From assembly GCA_965229785.1 (NCBI GenBank), contig CBDDJS010000001.1, positions 1,426,001 to 1,490,000 of the forward strand: a stretch of DNA of 64,000 nucleotides. The letters are read 5' to 3'. Within the stretch, counting starts at the first letter, position 1. Each line of letters starts with the position of its first letter. Positions 24,751 to 33,930 of the stretch are shown one piece after another. The notes under the pieces were generated by a model. It was not told where the DNA came from. It saw nothing but the letters and a program-made list of their open reading frames with translations, and searched no databases. Source of the stretch: JAWPMT01 sp965229785. Lineage in GTDB: Bacteria; Bacteroidota; Bacteroidia; Cytophagales; Cyclobacteriaceae. Made by a program: the position numbers and the translations under genes.

Positions 24751-27378
24751 TCATTCGCTCTTTAACACATCTGAAGGATTTCGATCATTTCGGAAGATTT
24801 GTGTGATCAATGGAACCAGAACTAATACGGATAGAAGGATAGCGCTCAGAGCAAAGCTCGTAATCTGTATGTCAGCATGATAAGCATAGTTCTGTAACCA
24901 TTGATTCATGGTAAACCATACCAATGGAATGGCCAGGCCGATACCGATCAAGAGACTCAGGAGATATTCTTTAGCCAGTAGCCGAACCAGGGCCATTAAA
25001 TCTGCCCCCAATACTTTGCGAACAGCCAGCTCCTTTTGCCGGATCCGTAGCGAATACCCCATTAATCCAAGTAATCCTAAAGTTGCCACCATTAAGGTGA
25101 TCGCTGTAAATACCTGTAGGAGGTCTTTTTGCTTTCTTTCGCCCTCGTATAACCGGTCCAGTTCCTGATCCAGAAAAACCATATCCATGGGGGAGCCGGC
25201 AAAGCGGGCTTGCCACTTTGTCTGAAGTTGATCAACGGTTCGGAACAGTTCCTTTCCCTCTATCTTCAAAAGCAGGTGATTCAGCCAAATGGGTTCATAA
25301 ACCATGATGACCGGATCAATGGTTGCATGCAGACTTTCCTGATGATAGTCCCTTACTACCCCCACGATGGGACCTTCTGCCAATTGGTAAAATAGGTTAT
25401 TTCCACGGATGGACTCCCCAACGGCTTGCGTTGGGTCATTCCAACCCAGCATTCTCGCCGCAGTTTCATTCAAGACATAAGTGCGTTTTCTTTGGCTAAT
25501 GGTAGCGAAAATATCAGTAATGGAAGTTCCTTCTGGAATAGTTGGGTAAGACTCCTTTCGAAAAGTGGTTCCTGCTACGAATTCCATGGCCATTAATTCT
25601 GGGAAGTTCGGTGCGACAATTTGTATGTCTACCGGAACACCATCCTCCTGTTCTTGTCCTGGCTTTAATAAAATGATACCGTCCCTTACTGCACTTCCCT
25701 GAAGTTCCATTACCGCGCTAACCGCATTTACCGAAGGCAGGCTACTGAATTCCTCCCGGATCAGATCCAGGTTGTTTTTGGCTTCGTCAGGCATATGCCT
25801 GATGGCAAGTATCTGATCTTCCTGATAACCTAAGTTCTTATTTTGGATATACTGAAATTGTGTTTGCGTAATGTGCATGGAGGAGATCAATGCCATAGCC
25901 AGGCCGAACTGCAAACCAATCAGGGCTTTTCGCCCCTGTAATTTATTACTCGAAGGAAGCTGAGATTTCAAGGAATGGATTACAGAGAGTTTCACAAGGC
26001 CCTGAGCAGGGTAGAGGCTGCTGATCCAGGGAACCAGGACCATTAATATCAAGGCTATCAGGGTTAGCGTGAAGTGATCAGGTTGTATGGCAAGTCCCAT
26101 GTATTGTTCAAGAGGGCCGAGAAACGTTAAGTATCCAAAAGTGGAAATAAGCAGGCTGATCGCAAACAAAAAGAAGGATTCCAGATAGAAGTATTTCTTT
26201 AAATGGGCTCTTGATCCACCAAGTACTTTTCTCACCCCTAACTCCCGGATTCTGCTAAATGACTGGACTGTATTAAGATTGGCAAAATTGATGACTGCCA
26301 CGATCAAAAGGAACAAACTGGCTCCCAGGAAAATCAAAATATATGAAACTTGATTGTTGATCGATATCTCTCTGGAAAGATGAGAACGTAAGTGAATGTC
26401 CTGAATGGGTTGCAGTTTGAACATGGCACTGGTTTCCGGATCCGGAGCGTGCGTTGCAATGAATTCAGGCATTTTGGTGGAAATTACCTGAGCGTCTTGT
26501 TTTTCTTTCAGCTTCACATAGATGTAAGCCCAACCTCTTCGGGCCTCGCTCGAATTGATAGAAGTCAATAAATGGATGGGTAGGTGCGTATTTCCAGGCA
26601 CATCTTTGATAACTCCTGTTACCTGATAGGTTTGTAGTTGCCTGTTATTATCGGTCGTTTTTATCGTTCTGCCAAAAACATCAGCGGTTCCGAAGTATTT
26701 CAATGCAATGGATTCAGTCAGCACAACACTGTTGGGTTGTTGTAACGCCTCATTCGGATTTCCTTGAATAAAATCCATGTCCAACACGTCAAACACCTCA
26801 GGGTCTACGGAAAAGGCATAGTGTTCACGGAATGCCTGATCTTCTACCTGAACGTCTCGATATCGAAAAGATTGAAAACGTATCAGCTGTTCGATCTGAG
26901 GGAAGTAATCCGGCAACTTGTTCACAAAGTCCAGCGGTACACGGGCCCAATGACCGTTAGTTAGTTCTGTCGCATTTTCCTGATAAGTGATTCGAAATAT
27001 TCGATCGTGCGCCGCATGATAGCGATCATAGCTCAATTCATGTGAGACATAAGCAAGGATAAGGGCAAAGACTGTCAAAGAAATACTCAGACCAACCACA
27101 TTGATCAGTGTGTAACTCCATTTTCGCTTAAGGTTACGAGTGATCACTTTTAACAAATTGGCATTCAAACCAGAGGGCTGTTTGCTTCTTCTTCTTTTTA
27201 AATGAGATACCCGCATAATTCCTAATAATTCTTTGATGATCAAGGTGTAATAATGAAAGGAGTATGGTTTGGCTTCCCTAAGTGCTTCATCGAAATCTCC
27301 TTCGATAATTTCCTTATCCGGGCCCGTCGCAAACCGGGAAATCAACCATCGTACGATGCCTGGTAATTGACGTCTCAT
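24751..27378 (-). CDS. FtsX/MacB-type permease with N-terminal prefix domain (cassette 2)
   Basis: The 875 aa protein has the prefix domain motif KEIIEGDFDEAL, then two MacB-like halves with FtsX blocks marked GVRKVLGGS and AVRKVLGAD. The start ATG at 27378 overlaps the PadR stop as ATGA; a TTG start at 27405 would run further into the PadR gene. Sequence differs clearly from the other three permeases, so duplication is not recent. No ATPase gene is adjacent. Its 3' end abuts the AraC-TPR gene with no spacing, so each transcript would run into the antisense of the other. Confidence 0.9.
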   Translation of the reverse strand: MRRQLPGIVRWLISRFATGPDKEIIEGDFDEALREAKPYSFHYYTLIIKELLGIMRVSHLKRRRSKQPSGLNANLLKVITRNLKRKWSYTLINVVGLSISLTVFALILAYVSHELSYDRYHAAHDRIFRITYQENATELTNGHWARVPLDFVNKLPDYFPQIEQLIRFQSFRYRDVQVEDQAFREHYAFSVDPEVFDVLDMDFIQGNPNEALQQPNSVVLTESIALKYFGTADVFGRTIKTTDNNRQLQTYQVTGVIKDVPGNTHLPIHLLTSINSSEARRGWAYIYVKLKEKQDAQVISTKMPEFIATHAPDPETSAMFKLQPIQDIHLRSHLSREISINNQVSYILIFLGASLFLLIVAVINFANLNTVQSFSRIRELGVRKVLGGSRAHLKKYFYLESFFLFAISLLISTFGYLTFLGPLEQYMGLAIQPDHFTLTLIALILMVLVPWISSLYPAQGLVKLSVIHSLKSQLPSSNKLQGRKALIGLQFGLAMALISSMHITQTQFQYIQNKNLGYQEDQILAIRHMPDEAKNNLDLIREEFSSLPSVNAVSAVMELQGSAVRDGIILLKPGQEQEDGVPVDIQIVAPNFPELMAMEFVAGTTFRKESYPTIPEGTSITDIFATISQRKRTYVLNETAARMLGWNDPTQAVGESIRGNNLFYQLAEGPIVGVVRDYHQESLHATIDPVIMVYEPIWLNHLLLKIEGKELFRTVDQLQTKWQARFAGSPMDMVFLDQELDRLYEGERKQKDLLQVFTAITLMVATLGLLGLMGYSLRIRQKELAVRKVLGADLMALVRLLAKEYLLSLLIGIGLAIPLVWFTMNQWLQNYAYHADIQITSFALSAILLSVLVLVPLITQIFRNDRNPSDVLKSE

Positions 27379-27695
27379 GATAGTCCGGGGATTAGTCGAT
27401 ACCAACTGCTACGGAGTTCGTAAGCATTTTTAAGTACAGTTTTACCCGCATCAGTAATTTCATAAAAACGCTTACGCCTTCCACCTCTTTCCGCCGTTGC
27501 TCCGCCTTCATAAGAAAGGATGTATCCTTTATCCTCCAATCTATTTAAGGCCGCATGTAAGGCCCCAATACTTGGTTTGCGGTCGGCTGACTTACTCAAT
27601 TCCGTACGGATGGCCATGCTGTAAGCATTTTCCTGTAAAGCACCTACGATCAGTAAAACCAGTTCTTCAAATTCGCCAAGATGGGTTCGTTGCAT
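27375..27695 (-). CDS. PadR-family transcriptional regulator (cassette 2)
   Basis: The 106 aa winged-helix protein has LGEFEELVLLIVGALQENAY, ALHAALNRLEDKGYILS and the GGRRKRFYEITDAGK wing. ATG 27695 gives a standard N-terminus; the longer TTG 27719 adds eight unneeded residues. It co-translates with the permease by an ATGA overlap. A 10-bp palindrome, TATGATCATA, at 27727-27736 lies 31 bp before the start and is a possible site. Confidence 0.92.
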   Translation of the reverse strand: MQRTHLGEFEELVLLIVGALQENAYSMAIRTELSKSADRKPSIGALHAALNRLEDKGYILSYEGGATAERGGRRKRFYEITDAGKTVLKNAYELRSSWYRLIPGLS

Positions 27696-27726
27696 ATTTA
27701 TGTCCGGATTGTAGATCAAATACGAA

Positions 27727-27736
27727 TATGATCATA
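27727..27736. promoter_or_regulatory. Short palindrome upstream of PadR gene 2
   Basis: TATGATCATA is a perfect 10-bp palindrome between the divergent PadR and GntR genes. It may be an operator, but 10-bp AT-rich palindromes arise often by chance. Confidence 0.3.
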
Positions 27737-27829
27737 AAAAGATTCAGTTTTTGAATTCCGAACAAAATAATTATTGCATATATATACAGTATATACACTA
27801 TGTACATTAATAACAATTTATGATCCTTC

Positions 27830-28207
27830 ATGAAGATAGTTATCTCAAATGCATCACCAGAACCTATTTATGAACAGATAGGGAAGCAGATCAAGTCTCA
27901 GATCATCTCGGGAGATTTGAAAGAGGGGGATCCTTTGCTTTCGATCAGGAAACTGGCGAAGGAGCTACATATCAGTGTGATCACGACTAAGCGTACCTAC
28001 GAAGAACTTGAAAAAGAAGGATTCATGGACACAGTGGGAGGAAAAGGCACGTTCGTCGCTATTCAGAATAAAGCACTGCTTCGCGAAGAAAAGATGAAAT
28101 CCATAGAAGATCAAATGACCGTAATGGTGACGGAAGCCCGGAAGATAGGCATCAGCCTTGGGGAGCTTCAGGAAATGCTGAACATTTTATTCAACGACAA
28201 TGACTAA
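27830..28207 (+). CDS. GntR-family regulator (YtrA type)
   Basis: The 125 aa protein has the GntR winged helix (PIYEQIGKQIKSQIISGDLKEG, LLSIRKLAKELHISVITTKRTYEELEKEGF, GKGTFVA) and a short helical C-terminus, as in YtrA regulators. These normally control ABC transporter genes directly downstream. Here the next gene, overlapping by 8 bp, is a broken ABC ATPase, so the regulator may be a leftover. AT-rich sequence with several TATA-type inverted repeats (27777-27806) lies upstream and could hold its operator. Confidence 0.9.
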   Translation: MKIVISNASPEPIYEQIGKQIKSQIISGDLKEGDPLLSIRKLAKELHISVITTKRTYEELEKEGFMDTVGGKGTFVAIQNKALLREEKMKSIEDQMTVMVTEARKIGISLGELQEMLNILFNDND

Positions 28208-28437
28208 CACATTAGAAATATCAAATCTCTCTAAGGGTTATAAAGGGTTCAATCTAAGCCATGTTTCCTTCAACCTTCCAACTGGTTACATTATGGGGCT
28301 GATTGGTCCGAATGGTGCAGGTAAAACAACCTTCATCAAGACCATTATGAATTTGGTAATGAAACAGGCAGGGGGGATCAAAGTATTTGGGATGGATCAT
28401 CAACAGGAAAAAGTGGCCATCTGAAGTGGGCATAGAT
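28200..28437 (+). pseudogene. Truncated and frameshifted ABC transporter ATPase
   Basis: The frame codes for 74 aa that begin like a YtrB/EcsA-type ATPase: EISNLSKGYKGFNLSHVSFNLPTGYIMGLIGPNGAGKTT (in two parts). Walker A GPNGAGKTT is intact. The frame then stops at 28424. A +1 shift would continue as SEVGIDPY, like the segment usually found after this point, before another stop. No signature motif, Walker B or permease gene follows. It is a degraded remnant of the usual GntR-ABC operon. A functional short protein is unlikely. Confidence 0.75.
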
Positions 28438-28561
28438 CCTTATTAAAAATTGATAGATCGGGAGCCTGCTGACAATAAAATGAAGGTAGAGTATCTTGAT
28501 TAACCACTAATTTAAGGCATAGGGTAAATATTAGCTCTTCAGGATTTTCAAAAATAATAAC

Positions 28562-28609
28562 CTTAACAAATGTGGATTAAATAATTATATCTATATTTGT
28601 TAAGTAAAT
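28562..28609. promoter_or_regulatory. Promoter and operator of cassette 3
   Basis: CTTAACAAAT (28562-28571) and ATTTGTTAAG (28595-28604) are perfect inverses 23 bp apart. A Bacteroidota -7 element, TATATTTG (28592-28599), overlaps the second arm. The 14-base sequence TTTGTTAAGTAAAT (28596-28609) recurs at cassette 4, 9-10 bp before its PadR start. This is the likely binding site of the PadR pair. Confidence 0.6.
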
Positions 28610-28617
28610 ATTATGGA

Positions 28618-28947
28618 ATGTCTTATCAATTAGGTGAATTTGAGGAATTGGTCCTTCTGACTGTAGCGGCACAACACGATGAGGCCTATGGTGTTTCGAT
28701 ACACGAATTTTTAACCGGACAAACCAGAAAGAAGATCAATATCAGTGCTATACATGTGGCGCTCAAACGTCTGGAAACAAAAGGCTTTGTTCAATCCAGA
28801 TTTGGTGGGATCAAAGAGGAGCGAGGTGGCCGGAGAAAGAAGTACTATGTAATTACGGCCTTAGGTAAGAAAGCCCTGGATAGCTCTCATGATCTACGAA
28901 CGGGCATTTATCAACAAATCCCTTCCATTAACTTTTCAAATTCCTGA
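28618..28947 (+). CDS. PadR-family transcriptional regulator (cassette 3)
   Basis: The 109 aa protein has LGEFEELVLLTVAAQHDEAYG, INISAIHVALKRLETKGFV and the GGRRKKYYVITALGKKAL wing. It is a close paralog of the cassette 4 PadR (NISAIHVALKRLETKG is identical) and shares its operator. ATG 28618 is chosen over TTG 28597, which lies inside the promoter. The permease starts 5 bp after its stop. Confidence 0.93.
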   Translation: MSYQLGEFEELVLLTVAAQHDEAYGVSIHEFLTGQTRKKINISAIHVALKRLETKGFVQSRFGGIKEERGGRRKKYYVITALGKKALDSSHDLRTGIYQQIPSINFSNS

Positions 28948-28952
28948 TTTCT

Positions 28953-31544
28953 ATGGCATTAACACGACCTCCTCAATGGCCGATGCGATTCTTACGATGG
29001 TTTTGTAAAGAGGAAAGCATTGATGAAATAGAAGGTGACTTAACTGAAATGTTTTACAAACTGGCGGATCACTCTCTGTTTAAAGCCCGATGTTTCTTTA
29101 TCTGGAATGTCATACGATCCTGTCGTAGGGTCAATCAGAAGGGTATTCGTATGCCGTTTTGGACCCTTTCTCTGGTTCAGACCTGGCGTTTTCTCAAGCG
29201 AGATGGTATTTATTCGGTGCTCAATGCCCTAAGCCTGGTCATTGGTTTCATGATTACTATCTTATTCGTATGGTATGCAGAGGAGGAGTTGTCCTACGAT
29301 CAGTTCCACACGAAAAAAGATCGCATTTTCAGGGTTTCATTTAATCAGTACATGGATCTGGGGGCCTATGCTACCACTTCATACCCCATCGGACCCGCGT
29401 TGAAACAAGACTTTCCTGAAGTTGAGGCAATGACCAGACTAGGTAGTGCGGGTCGTATGCCTGTGCGCAATGAAGACAAAGCATTTTTTGAAAAAGTTAA
29501 ATTAGGAGATGAAGACTTTTTTAAGGTTTTTGACTTCCCTTTAGTACTGGGAGATCCCAAAACTGCACTCAAATCGCACAATCAGGTAGTGATTAGCGAA
29601 AGCCTGGCCCAAAAGTATTTTCCTGATGAAAACCCGATGGGTAAGCAGCTGATCATTGGTTCTGATGGTCTTTACAATTCGGAAATCACCGGAGTATATA
29701 AAGATATGCCTGTCAATTCTCATTTTCGAGTCGACATAATCTTGTCTTACGAGACTTTATATCACCATTATAGTTGGATGGGTACTTTATGGCAACAAAT
29801 GCCTGGAAACTACACCTACGTTTTGTTAAATCAAGAAAGCAAAGCCGATGACTTGGCCTCTAAGCTTCCGGAAATCAGAGAACGGTATGTCCCTGAACTA
29901 GAACCAGGGAAGTATGATATGAAGCTGATCCCCCTTGAAAAAATCCATTTTTATGAAGGGCTCTACAATGAAAACTCATCAAACAGAAGCTTTGAGGGAG
30001 TCGTAACTTTTGGATTGGTGGTGTTGCTCATTTTATTGATCGCCACAATTAACTTTTCCAATATTACTTCGAGTCGTTACCTGATCAGGATCAAGGAAGT
30101 AGGTGTTAGAAAAGTGTTAGGGGCCGATAGGTTCCAATTGCTTTTACAGCTGCTATTTCAATCATTTTTACTGGCAGTCCTGTCAATGGCCCTGGCGTGG
30201 GTCTTTATGGTGGTAGCCATGCCCATTACGAATGACCTGGCTGTGAAAGAGTTTGATCACTTCTATTTTCTGCGACCGATCACCTTAATCGTGTCATTCT
30301 TGTTGATCATAGGTGTAACCTTGATCGTGGCGATCATCCCAGCAATCAAAGTCTCAGCAATGAGTTTCCTGAAACCACAAAACGGAAGTCTACTTCAGAG
30401 CAAAAACCGTTCTTATCATAAATCCTCTATGTTGCTTTTTCAATACCTGGCAACATTTTTCCTGATGGTAAGCAGTATTGTCATTTATCAGCAATTGACA
30501 TTTATGGAAGGCAAGATAGACAGAGGAGAATCGGCCAGACTCGTCATTCCGATCAATGATAAAGTCAGTGATGATATTGAGGTACTTCATGAGGCATTGA
30601 AACGGTATTCATTTATTTCAGGGGTTGCGGCAAGCTCCCATGTACCAAGTTTTTACGGGGATAGTTGGCCTGTAAGAAATGGGATGGATGCGATACCCGT
30701 CCAAACGGAGAATTTTGTCATTACCGACGATTATCTAAATGTCATGTCTTATAAGTTACTGGCAGGCAGGCCATTGAATAGTCAGCTCCAGACCGACATT
30801 GATGCGGGATTTCTTGTGAATCAAACCTGTGTGGAGATGTTGGGGTTTGAATCATTGGACGATGCGGTAGGAAAAACCATATTTTTTGGGAGTGACGAAC
30901 CCAAAAAAGGAAAGATTGTCGGAGTGGTGGAGGATTTCCATTTTGAATCTTTCAAAGAAAGGATAAACCCTGCCTTGTTTCAATTTCAACCTTATGATTG
31001 GATGGACTATAAATTCCTGGTGGTTGAAGCCTCTGCCCACGAATCATTGAATGTCATTTCGGTGGTAGAAAAAGAAATCGCTAAGATTGATCCTAATTGG
31101 GTGGTTGAATCTGATTTCTATGAGGACCACTTTATGGACCGGTTCATCAAAGAGACCGCTCAGGGCAAGCTGACCACCATCCTGACCTTCATCGCCATTT
31201 TACTGACGTGTCTCGGGCAGATCGGGCTGATATTGCACTTTGTGGTCTCAAGACAAAAAGAAATGGCGGTAAGAAAAGTCCTCGGGGCAACCATCCGGCA
31301 GCTATGGGTATTGATGACCAAATCATACTTTGGTTTAATGTGGCTGGCCATAGCACTGGCCATACCCATCTGTACCTATTTGCTGAATCAGTGGCTTGAC
31401 GAATTTTATTACAGGATTGAATTAGGACCCGAACCTTTCGTGATAGCGGGAGCAGTGGCGTGTTTCATTGTGATCAGTGTGATTTCTGGAATTGCTTTGA
31501 AATCTGCCAGTCAAAATCCTGTTGAAAGTTTATCTGAAGAATAA
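28953..31544 (+). CDS. FtsX/MacB-type permease with N-terminal prefix domain (cassette 3)
   Basis: The 863 aa protein starts with the prefix domain (MRFLRWFCKEESIDEIEGDL), then has two MacB-like halves with FtsX blocks marked GVRKVLGAD and AVRKVLGAT. Membrane helices lie near 73-95, about 345-370, 390-415, 430-455 and again in the C-terminal 120 residues. The prefix is closest to that of cassette 4 (RFLRWFCCPEFLDEIEGD). No ATPase is intact nearby; the remnant at 28200 is of another ABC type. A large inverted repeat follows its stop. Confidence 0.9.
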   Translation: MALTRPPQWPMRFLRWFCKEESIDEIEGDLTEMFYKLADHSLFKARCFFIWNVIRSCRRVNQKGIRMPFWTLSLVQTWRFLKRDGIYSVLNALSLVIGFMITILFVWYAEEELSYDQFHTKKDRIFRVSFNQYMDLGAYATTSYPIGPALKQDFPEVEAMTRLGSAGRMPVRNEDKAFFEKVKLGDEDFFKVFDFPLVLGDPKTALKSHNQVVISESLAQKYFPDENPMGKQLIIGSDGLYNSEITGVYKDMPVNSHFRVDIILSYETLYHHYSWMGTLWQQMPGNYTYVLLNQESKADDLASKLPEIRERYVPELEPGKYDMKLIPLEKIHFYEGLYNENSSNRSFEGVVTFGLVVLLILLIATINFSNITSSRYLIRIKEVGVRKVLGADRFQLLLQLLFQSFLLAVLSMALAWVFMVVAMPITNDLAVKEFDHFYFLRPITLIVSFLLIIGVTLIVAIIPAIKVSAMSFLKPQNGSLLQSKNRSYHKSSMLLFQYLATFFLMVSSIVIYQQLTFMEGKIDRGESARLVIPINDKVSDDIEVLHEALKRYSFISGVAASSHVPSFYGDSWPVRNGMDAIPVQTENFVITDDYLNVMSYKLLAGRPLNSQLQTDIDAGFLVNQTCVEMLGFESLDDAVGKTIFFGSDEPKKGKIVGVVEDFHFESFKERINPALFQFQPYDWMDYKFLVVEASAHESLNVISVVEKEIAKIDPNWVVESDFYEDHFMDRFIKETAQGKLTTILTFIAILLTCLGQIGLILHFVVSRQKEMAVRKVLGATIRQLWVLMTKSYFGLMWLAIALAIPICTYLLNQWLDEFYYRIELGPEPFVIAGAVACFIVISVISGIALKSASQNPVESLSEE

Positions 31545-31548
31545 AACC

Positions 31549-31605
31549 AGATTCAAAAGGACCCTTTTGTCTTGAGAGATAGCTGAAAAGAAACCTTTTG
31601 AATCT
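31549..31605. terminator. Long inverted repeat between convergent genes
   Basis: AGATTCAAAAGG (31549-31560) and CCTTTTGAATCT (31594-31605) are perfect 12-bp inverses with a 33-bp spacer that can fold further. It lies in the 80 bp between two converging genes and probably ends transcription from both sides. Confidence 0.55.
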
Positions 31606-31625
31606 ATAAACACACTTTACGAAAA

Positions 31626-32219
31626 CTATAAGCTCCAGGTATTTCCTACATCTTCCAAAGGAATACACCCTAAATACGCGCCTGGAATCGGATCGTAGCT
31701 CAGTACATTTTCACCGATAGCTTCGGAAGAGAAATAACCCCACAATGCCAGTGATTTTAAAGTTCTGTAAACGCCCACCGGTTTTTGATCGCCAACGACA
31801 CCTCCCCAGATACGACCGTTGAATTTAGGGTTGTGTTTTTCCTCTTTTCTTAAAACCTGATCTCGTTCCTGATTGGACAGGTCCGCAAAGAACTCACCCA
31901 TTTCTTCCTTACAACGAGCATTGAAGGCATCAATTTCCGATAGGATTTTTTCTTGCCCCGCTTCATCATAGATATTGGCAATTACCAGATCGATGAATTG
32001 ATCAACACTTAGTTCGATTGCTCCAGGGGTTTCAGTCTTTGGCAAAAGGGTATCAACTAGTGAAGTGACCAGTCGGGCTTGGTTGATATTCAAAATCTCA
32101 GGAGCCCAGTTCATTTGGGGCTGTTGCTGGCAAGATTGCAAGAGAGACAACAACGTGGGGGTGAGGGCAGAAGCTCCGGCTATTGTAGCCGTTTTTTGTA
32201 TGGCTTTTCTTCTGTTCAT
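31626..32219 (-). CDS. Gluconate 2-dehydrogenase subunit 3-family protein
   Basis: The 197 aa product starts MNRRKAIQKTATIAGASAL, a twin-arginine-like signal, followed by LLSLLQSC. The rest matches the small subunit (subunit 3) that partners membrane-associated GMC dehydrogenases. This subunit aids export and folding of the flavoprotein. The ATG at 32219 is 4 bp after the GMC stop codon. An upstream start at 32258 would overlap the GMC gene and mask the signal. The pair may be a sugar dehydrogenase. Confidence 0.9.
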   Translation of the reverse strand: MNRRKAIQKTATIAGASALTPTLLSLLQSCQQQPQMNWAPEILNINQARLVTSLVDTLLPKTETPGAIELSVDQFIDLVIANIYDEAGQEKILSEIDAFNARCKEEMGEFFADLSNQERDQVLRKEEKHNPKFNGRIWGGVVGDQKPVGVYRTLKSLALWGYFSSEAIGENVLSYDPIPGAYLGCIPLEDVGNTWSL

Positions 32220-32223
32220 GGCT

Positions 32224-33930
32224 TTAGAGGTTGCGTTTTTTAAGTTCGGAAATGGCATGGTCCGCTGCGCGTGCTGTCAGGGCCATGTAAGTCAACGAAG
32301 GATTGACACATGAGGAGGAAGTCATACACGCACCATCCGTAACAAATACATTTTTCACGGAATGAACCTGATTGGTGGCATTAAGCACTGATGTTTTCGG
32401 GTCTTTTCCCATCCTGGCTGTACCCATTTCGTGAATGCCAAAGCCAGGTTCATGTTCATTGTCAAAATCGACAATTTCTTTGATGCCTGCTTTTTCGAGC
32501 ATTTCTTTAGCGTCTTCTCTGGCTTGCCGATTCAGCGCTTTTTCATTTTCCTTGAATTCACAATCAATGGCCAGGGTGGCCTGACCCCATTTATCCGTGT
32601 TTTCCGTATCCAGGGTCACTTTATTTTCATGATACGGCAGACATTCTGAAAATCCGGTGATGAAAAATTCCCAGGGGCCTGGTTTCATTAAGGCATCCTT
32701 GAAATCGGCCCCAAAATCTTCCTGATTGGATCCGGCGCCCCAACCGGCTCTACCAGCTCCGCCCTGGTATCCGAAACCACGCACAAACTTGTCCGATTTA
32801 CTGTTTTCGTCAATGTTCCAATACCTCGGAATGTAAATGCCATTAGGTCGTCGGCCTTTATAATACTGATCTTCAAACCCTTCTACTTTTCCCATTGCTC
32901 CGGTTCGATAAGTATGGTCCATCAGGTTATGTCCAAGTTCTCCACTGTCGTTACCCATACCATTTGGAAAACGATTGGAAGTCGAATTCATTAAAATTTG
33001 TGTGGAACTTAGGGTAGAGGCATTGCAAAAAATGATTCTTGCGAAGTACTCCATCATCTCCCCGGATTCCGAGTCTATAACCCGAACGCCCGTTGCTTTT
33101 CCTGAATCCTCATCATATATGATCGACTGGGCGATGGAATAAGGACGAATGGTCAGGTTTCCTGTAGCATTTGCGGCAGGTAAAGTCACGCTATTACTAC
33201 TGAAGTAAGCGCCATAGGGGCAACCCCGTCCGCAACGATTCCTGTACTGACACTGCCCCCGGCCATTATGTGGTTGTGTCAGATGTGCCACCCGACCAAT
33301 GATCATATTACGACCAGGAAAGTCTTTTTCTATGCGCTGTTTGACTTCTTTTTCGACACAGTTCAATTCCATTGGAGGTAAGAAGTGACTATCCGGGAGT
33401 TGGGGTAATCCCAGGGCTTCACCACTGATCCCCGCATATTTTTCGACGTAGGTATACCACGGTGCTATGTCTTTGTAACGAATGGGCCAGTCGACGCCAT
33501 AACCATCTTTCGCATTCGCTTCAAAATCAAGATCACTCCATCGGTAAGTTTGCTTGCCCCACAGCAGTGATCGACCACCCATTTGATGAGCACGAGCCCA
33601 CATGAAAGGTTTTACTTCCGTATAAGGATTCTCTTCATCATTGGCCCAAAAGTGCTCCGTATCTTCTCCTATAAATCCTGTTCTGGCAGCCTTATAGTGC
33701 TTCTTTAAAACCTCCGGAGGCAGCGCACCCCGATATTTCATGTCCCAGGGGTCCAGGCTCATGGTTGTATAATCTTTGATGTGTTCCACCATCCTTCCGC
33801 GCTCCAGAACCAGGGTTTGAAGTCCTCCTTCGCACAATTCTTTGGCGGCCCAGCCTCCGCTTATTCCAGACCCGATGACTATGGCATCGTAGGTCATATC
33901 ACGTTTGGCGTCAATGTTGAAGTTTGCCAT
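32224..33930 (-). CDS. GMC-family dehydrogenase large subunit (sugar/glucoside dehydrogenase-like)
   Basis: The 568 aa flavoprotein has an N-terminal FAD motif (VIGSGISGGW), RAHQMGGRSLLWG, and the active-site pair His500 (IHEMGTARMG) and Asn543 (VNPSLTYM). A Cys cluster, C227-x5-C233-x3-C237 (CQYRNRCGRGC), has the spacing of the 3Fe-4S site reported for FAD-dependent glucose dehydrogenase. It has no signal peptide and probably travels with its Tat-signal partner, whose gene starts 4 bp later. By analogy with LacA/LacC-type pairs it may oxidise the C3 of glucosides, but glucose or gluconate oxidation is equally possible. Confidence 0.92.
   Translation of the reverse strand: MANFNIDAKRDMTYDAIVIGSGISGGWAAKELCEGGLQTLVLERGRMVEHIKDYTTMSLDPWDMKYRGALPPEVLKKHYKAARTGFIGEDTEHFWANDEENPYTEVKPFMWARAHQMGGRSLLWGKQTYRWSDLDFEANAKDGYGVDWPIRYKDIAPWYTYVEKYAGISGEALGLPQLPDSHFLPPMELNCVEKEVKQRIEKDFPGRNMIIGRVAHLTQPHNGRGQCQYRNRCGRGCPYGAYFSSNSVTLPAANATGNLTIRPYSIAQSIIYDEDSGKATGVRVIDSESGEMMEYFARIIFCNASTLSSTQILMNSTSNRFPNGMGNDSGELGHNLMDHTYRTGAMGKVEGFEDQYYKGRRPNGIYIPRYWNIDENSKSDKFVRGFGYQGGAGRAGWGAGSNQEDFGADFKDALMKPGPWEFFITGFSECLPYHENKVTLDTENTDKWGQATLAIDCEFKENEKALNRQAREDAKEMLEKAGIKEIVDFDNEHEPGFGIHEMGTARMGKDPKTSVLNATNQVHSVKNVFVTDGACMTSSSCVNPSLTYMALTARAADHAISELKKRNL

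Noticed and set aside
28200..28424. Calling the short ABC ATPase a working gene
   Set aside because: It ends soon after Walker A and lacks the signature motif and Walker B, and the following bases continue the family only in another frame.
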